Shown: one piece after another, positions 13,773-16,846 of the stretch
How positions within the stretch are numbered: position 1 is the first letter of the stretch
How the letters are laid out: each line of letters starts with the position of its first letter
NCBI GenBank assembly: GCA_003650445.1
Contig: QMQE01000038.1
Coordinates: 1 to 16,846, forward strand
DNA from: Acidobacteriota bacterium
GTDB lineage: Bacteria; Acidobacteriota; Holophagae; Thermotomaculales; Thermotomaculaceae
DNA length: 16,846 nt
Direction: 5' to 3'
Made by a program: the position numbers and the translations under genes
Notes under the pieces: model-generated
Seen by the model: only the letters and a program-made list of their open reading frames with translations
What the model was told of the DNA's origin: nothing
The model's database searches: none

Positions 13773-13806
13773 CCATTTCCAGCCTGCTGAAACAGGTTGG
13801 AAATGG
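13773..13806. repeat. 14-bp stem hairpin upstream of the transporter gene
   Basis: CCATTTCCAGCCTG (13773-13786) pairs with CAGGTTGGAAATGG (13793-13806) around a 6-nt loop; 13 pairs are Watson-Crick and one is G-T. It ends 29 nt before ATG 13836. There is no T-run on either side, so it is not a standard terminator. It could be a regulatory stem in the leader, a protein-binding palindrome, or a small repeat element. Confidence 0.7.
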
Positions 13807-13835
13807 TATCATTGGGCCTTGAAACGGGAGGGGAG

Positions 13836-14738
13836 ATGGAGACGACGGCACTGTTTGGAGAAATCGCGGCGGTTCTGACAGCGGTTTGCTGGTCATTCGG
13901 CTCGTTGTTGTTCACTTCGGCAGGGCGGCGAATCGGTTCCGTTGCCGTGAACCAGATCCGCCTCTGGTTTGCACTTGCTTTTCTGTTGATCATCCATTTC
14001 ATTGTATTCGGAATTCCCTTTCCGGTTCATGCGGGGAACCCGGCATTTTTCTGGCTGGGTCTGTCCGGTTTTGTGGGCTATGTGCTTGGCGATGCCATGC
14101 TCTTTGAGTCCTTTGTCCTGATCGGGCCGAGGCTGGCCATGCTATTGATGACACTGGTGCCAATTTTCAGCAGTATTCTGGGCTATTTTTTCCTCGGGGA
14201 ATCCCTCAATGCGGTTGAAATTATTGCGGTTCTCGGGACGGTGGGGGCTATTGGGTGGGTTGTTGCTGAGCCGAAGCCGGAGAATTCAACGCCCCATTCT
14301 CACTACGCGATGGGGGTTTTGATGGGGGTCGGGGGAGCAATGGGGCAGGCACTGGGATTGCTCTTTGCCAAAAACGGCCTTGCCGGCGGCTTGTCGCCTA
14401 TTTCCGCCAATCTGATCCGGGTTTCAGCCGCAGCCCTTGTGATTGGCTTGATTTCCGCTTTCCGGGGCAAGCTCATGGGGTATTTCCGGAGACTGAAGCA
14501 GCGTCCGGTATTGGTGCAGTTACTGGGTGCATCTTTTCTCGGGCCGGTTCTCGGAGTTGTACTGTCGCTGGCAGCCATTGCCTACACCCGTATCGGGATT
14601 GCATCCACATTGATGTCATTGTCGCCACTTTTTCTGATTCCCCTCTCCTGTTTGTTTTTTAAGGAGCGGGTCAGTCCGCGTGCTATCATCGGAACTGCCG
14701 TGGCTTTTGTTACATCCGCTTTGTTGTTTTTCTATTGA
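13836..14738 (+). CDS. EamA/DMT-family membrane transporter
   Basis: This 300-residue inner-membrane protein belongs to the drug/metabolite transporter superfamily (EamA), whose members export or import small metabolites; the substrate cannot be read from sequence. It has about ten hydrophobic segments in two homologous halves (about 5-143 and 157-300). Each half ends in the family pattern, GPRLAMLLMTLVPIFSSILGYFFLGE in the first and GIASTLMSLSPLFLIPLSCLFFKE in the second, with a charged linker (EPKPENSTPHSHY) between. I chose ATG 13836 because GGGAGGGGAG stands just before it. Earlier in-frame ATGs at 13797 and 13803 fall inside the hairpin arm and add an unusual N-terminus. It is transcribed divergently from lysS and ends in a terminator. 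No clear promoter was found. Confidence 0.9.
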   Translation: METTALFGEIAAVLTAVCWSFGSLLFTSAGRRIGSVAVNQIRLWFALAFLLIIHFIVFGIPFPVHAGNPAFFWLGLSGFVGYVLGDAMLFESFVLIGPRLAMLLMTLVPIFSSILGYFFLGESLNAVEIIAVLGTVGAIGWVVAEPKPENSTPHSHYAMGVLMGVGGAMGQALGLLFAKNGLAGGLSPISANLIRVSAAALVIGLISAFRGKLMGYFRRLKQRPVLVQLLGASFLGPVLGVVLSLAAIAYTRIGIASTLMSLSPLFLIPLSCLFFKERVSPRAIIGTAVAFVTSALLFFY

Positions 14739-14743
14739 ACAAA

Positions 14744-14785
14744 CGGGCCGCCGATGTGGGCAGCCCGCTTTATTATTCCTTTATA
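14744..14785 (+). terminator. Rho-independent terminator after the transporter gene, possibly bidirectional
   Basis: CGGGCCGCC (14744-14752), a 6-nt loop and GGGCAGCCCG form a GC-rich stem of 8 pairs with one C-A mismatch (ends 14767), followed by CTTTATTATTCCTTTAT. It begins 6 nt after the transporter stop. On the minus strand the same hairpin lies just past the stop of the Ptb-like gene (14773) and is followed by TTTGTTC, so it may also end that convergent transcript. Confidence 0.75.
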
Positions 14786-15483
14786 TCGCAGAAATTCAGG
14801 GTAATGCGAATATCCTCCGGTGACATGATTTTCAGTGGCATGGGGAACAGGTTTTTTCCGTCAGTCAGCACTGAAATCAGGGATTGAGGTTTTGCGAACA
14901 GCTTCAATGTCTTGAAAATTCCCTGGGGGATAGTGGCGCGGTGGCCCACCAGAACATCGGCTTTCCCTGCAACCGGGGTGTTGACGTGCTTTTCAGCCGC
15001 AGCTTCCGGCGAAAGGGACACGTCCATGGACAGGGGGCCTTCCACCCGGACACCGGGGCCGAACTGTTTTCTGGAGCCCATGGCCTCCATTACGGCTGCC
15101 GGAACCGCTGATTCCATTTGAAGGGAAACCACCTCAACGGCGGAAAGAACTGATATCTTTGGTGCGTCAATTCCCATTTTCCCTGCCACAAAGGCCGCAT
15201 TGGCGACGATTTTGCTTAAAGTGGGGATACCCGGTGCCGGGTGTACAAAACTATCGGTGAGAAGCAGCGACCGGTTATTCAGCTGGAGAATGGCGATGTG
15301 GGAGAAGGTTTTTTTCATGTCTTTTCCGATTTGACGCAATTCTCTGTAAATGGCGGCAGATTCCGGTTCATTGACAATCACGTCATCAATATTTCCGGCA
15401 TAGAATTCACTGAAAGATTCATTCATCAGCATTTCCCGGCCTTTGACCGGGATTCTGCAGTGGGTTCCGGTAATTGCAATCAT
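14773..15483 (-). CDS. Short, divergent phosphate acyltransferase (Ptb-like), second of a tandem pair
   Basis: This 236-residue protein belongs to the phosphate acetyl/butyryltransferase family but is about 65 residues shorter than a standard Ptb (about 300). It keeps the central blocks: FSHIAILQL (60-68), LLTDSF, KMGIDAPKISVLSAVEVV (102-119), the VEGPLSMD block (147-154), LSPEAA (157-162) and VAGKADVLV (171-179), then KTL. Most of the usual N-terminal domain is missing. The C-terminal GT..PV.LTSR.DS region with the Ser-Arg pair is replaced by unrelated sequence (NLFPMPLKIMSPED). Start 15483 has an excellent GGAGGTG site and overlaps the upstream gene by 4 bp (ATGA). The lost parts are those the upstream protein retains, so I infer a joint enzyme. 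A solitary degenerate paralogue is the alternative. Confidence 0.78.
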   Translation of the reverse strand: MIAITGTHCRIPVKGREMLMNESFSEFYAGNIDDVIVNEPESAAIYRELRQIGKDMKKTFSHIAILQLNNRSLLLTDSFVHPAPGIPTLSKIVANAAFVAGKMGIDAPKISVLSAVEVVSLQMESAVPAAVMEAMGSRKQFGPGVRVEGPLSMDVSLSPEAAAEKHVNTPVAGKADVLVGHRATIPQGIFKTLKLFAKPQSLISVLTDGKNLFPMPLKIMSPEDIRITLNFCDIKE

Positions 15484-16328
15484 TTTTCACCTCCACCGGC
15501 GAAGAGCACGCCCAATGCCAGTGATGCCTTCTTGTTGATGGCGGAATCGGAGCGGGAAACGAGGCAGACCGGCACTCTGGTACCCATGATGAGTCCGGAG
15601 AAAATTGTGTCTGTGTGAAGAGTCAGCCCCTTTGTGATGGTGTTGCACTCTTCGATTGCCGTTGCCACCAGTCCGTCCAGGTTTTCGAACGCAAATTCCG
15701 GCGTGACGGCGGACATGGGGTGAAAATCAGGGCCCAGGTCTTTCAGCCGCTTGCAGATGTCTTCATGTTCCGGGGACGCTTCATCGGCGTAGGGGGCGAG
15801 AAAACCGAAGCGAAAGGGGCTGATCTCAAGTGCTTTTGCCAGGTCAGCCATGTTCCGGCAGATGGCCTCTTTCTGTGCGGTGTCGGGTTTCGGAATCATG
15901 CCGCCATCAGTGAAAAAGAGCAGTCGGTCCCGGCCGGGGATGGAGAGAACCGCCACGTGGCTCATCACCTCCCGGGACTTCAGCTCCGGCTTTGCCAGCA
16001 GGGCTTTCAGGAGGACGGCGGTTTTGACAAACCCCTTCATCAGGAACTGAGCCTTTCCTTCGGCAGCCAGTTCAACAGCCCGTTTGCAGCCTTGAACCGG
16101 GTCTTTTTCATTAACCAGTTCCATTTCATCCAGTGAAAACCCGCCATCACCGGCGATTTCCCTCATTTCGGCAACGTCACCAACTAAAATGGCATGGACC
16201 AGGCCTTCCTGCTCCGCTTCAACCACCGCCTGCAGAACCGAGGCGTCATTTGCCATTGCAACGGCAACGGTTTTGTTTCCGGACTGCCTCCTTGCGCCGT
16301 CCAGTATTTCCTGTGCGTTTTTTATCAT
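15480..16328 (-). CDS. Divergent phosphate butyryl/acetyltransferase-like protein, first of a tandem pair
   Basis: Ptb enzymes exchange CoA and phosphate on short acyl groups (butyryl-CoA to butyryl-phosphate), the substrate step for butyrate kinase. This 282-residue protein keeps the N-terminal half well: KTVAVAMANDASVLQAV (19-35), AILVGD (46-51), ELVNEKDP, AVELAAEGKAQFLMKG (84-99) and MSHVAVLSI (122-130). At the C-terminus it keeps IEECNTITKGLTLHTD (225-240), IMGTRVPVCLVSRSDS (247-262) and LALGVLF. The middle has lost the AVEV and GPLALD/EAA/VAG blocks of Ptb and is about 20 residues shorter there. It sits 7 nt after the butyrate kinase stop, with GAGG as ribosome site, and overlaps the next gene by ATGA. 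On its own it may be inactive. Confidence 0.8.
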   Translation of the reverse strand: MIKNAQEILDGARRQSGNKTVAVAMANDASVLQAVVEAEQEGLVHAILVGDVAEMREIAGDGGFSLDEMELVNEKDPVQGCKRAVELAAEGKAQFLMKGFVKTAVLLKALLAKPELKSREVMSHVAVLSIPGRDRLLFFTDGGMIPKPDTAQKEAICRNMADLAKALEISPFRFGFLAPYADEASPEHEDICKRLKDLGPDFHPMSAVTPEFAFENLDGLVATAIEECNTITKGLTLHTDTIFSGLIMGTRVPVCLVSRSDSAINKKASLALGVLFAGGGEK

Positions 16329-16335
16329 AATTGCC

Positions 16336-16846
16336 TCAATTGTATTCTTTTATGAGTACTTTGCCGGAAACGGCGAGGAATCCGGCTTCACCCAGTGCTT
16401 TCATTTCTCCCTCTCCCGGGAAAACCACGATTGTTCCGAGAAAGGAAATGTAGGATTTCAAATCTGTGATGAAACGCTCGGAGTGGGCGATTCCGCCGGT
16501 AATGAGGATGGCCTCATAATTGCCTTTCAGTGCGGCTGCTTCCCGGCCTATTTCCTTTGCTACCTGGAAAACAAATGCACGGTAAATCAGATCCGCTTCC
16601 TTGTCCCCGGCTGCCACTTTCTCCAGTACCTCCCGAAGGTCAGAGGTACCGAGATAGCCCTGGAAACCGCTGTTTATGGAAAAATCCCGTTCAATTTCGT
16701 TCTTCGGTTTCCCGGAAAAGCATAGGTCAATTATACCGTTAAGTGGCAATGCGCCGGCTCGTTGAGGCGAGAAGGGGCCTTCCCCGAGTAAACCGTCATT
16801 GACATCCCGCACTTTGCCGCCTTCCAGCGCGCAGATTGAAATTCCA
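16336..16846 (-). CDS. buk: Butyrate kinase, C-terminal part (gene continues beyond the window)
   Basis: Butyrate kinase converts butyryl-phosphate and ADP to butyrate and ATP, giving substrate-level ATP in fermenters. Only the last 169 or so codons are present; the frame is open to the right edge. Visible family blocks are GISICALEGGKVRDVND at the edge, then LLGEGPFSPQRAGALPL, GIIDLCFSG, QGYLGTSDLREV, VFQVAKEIGREAAALKG, AILITGGIAHSERF and VVFPGEGEMKALGEAG, all in the expected order for the acetate/butyrate kinase (ASKHA) fold. The stop is 7 nt before the first Ptb-like gene, so the three form one operon transcribed leftward. Its promoter is outside the window. Branched-chain or other short acyl-phosphates could also be substrates. 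Confidence 0.94.
   Translation of the reverse strand, partial: GISICALEGGKVRDVNDGLLGEGPFSPQRAGALPLNGIIDLCFSGKPKNEIERDFSINSGFQGYLGTSDLREVLEKVAAGDKEADLIYRAFVFQVAKEIGREAAALKGNYEAILITGGIAHSERFITDLKSYISFLGTIVVFPGEGEMKALGEAGFLAVSGKVLIKEYN

Overview
The window looks like a contig piece from a Gram-negative (diderm) bacterium that makes lipid A. It carries bamA, skp, lpxD, fabZ, lpxA and the LolCD lipoprotein exporter. The order lysS-lolC-lolD-(clpC)-bamA-skp-lpxD-fabZ-lpxA resembles Deltaproteobacteria- and Acidobacteriota/Aminicenantota-type genomes. A butyrate kinase with Ptb-like genes suggests an anaerobic or fermentative lifestyle. I cannot fix the phylum from sequence alone. The DNA looks somewhat more AT-rich on the left (especially bamA) than on the right.

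Layout. Bases 1-449 hold no gene; they are a mosaic of short degenerate repeats with a terminator-like hairpin. A minus-strand unit follows: a soluble histidine-kinase-like protein (1952->1005), tadA (1008->547, ATGA overlap) and tRNA-Ser(CGA) (540->450, starting 6 nt after the tadA stop). folK (2040-2555, +) is divergent from the kinase gene; the 87-bp gap holds promoter-like elements and an 11-bp direct repeat.

From 13559 down to 2608 runs one minus-strand nine-gene operon: lysS, lolC, lolD, clpC, bamA, skp, lpxD, fabZ, lpxA. Five of its eight junctions overlap by 7-23 bp and the other three are gaps of 17-46 nt. A near-consensus sigma-70 promoter (TTGACT-N17-TATAAT) stands just upstream of lysS. 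The operon combines a tRNA synthetase, lipoprotein export, an AAA+ Clp unfoldase, outer-membrane protein assembly with its periplasmic chaperone, and early lipid A synthesis.

Bases 13560-13835, the lysS/eamA divergent gap, contain a GAGTRR hexamer array, a pyrimidine tract that shares a 13-mer with the 1-449 repeats, and a 14-bp hairpin just ahead of a plus-strand EamA/DMT transporter gene (13836-14738). A terminator separates that gene from a convergent minus-strand operon: butyrate kinase (partial, runs off the right edge), then two tandem Ptb-like genes.

Most notable: the two Ptb-like proteins have lost complementary conserved segments. The first keeps the N-terminal half and the C-terminal Ser-Arg motif; the second keeps the central EGPLSMD/SPEAA/VAGKAD block. 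Together they would rebuild one full set of motifs, which suggests an obligate two-subunit phosphotransacylase paired with the kinase. Second is the ClpC-type unfoldase inside the envelope operon, which seems to lack the usual coiled-coil middle (UVR) domain but keeps a ClpP-docking VGF loop.
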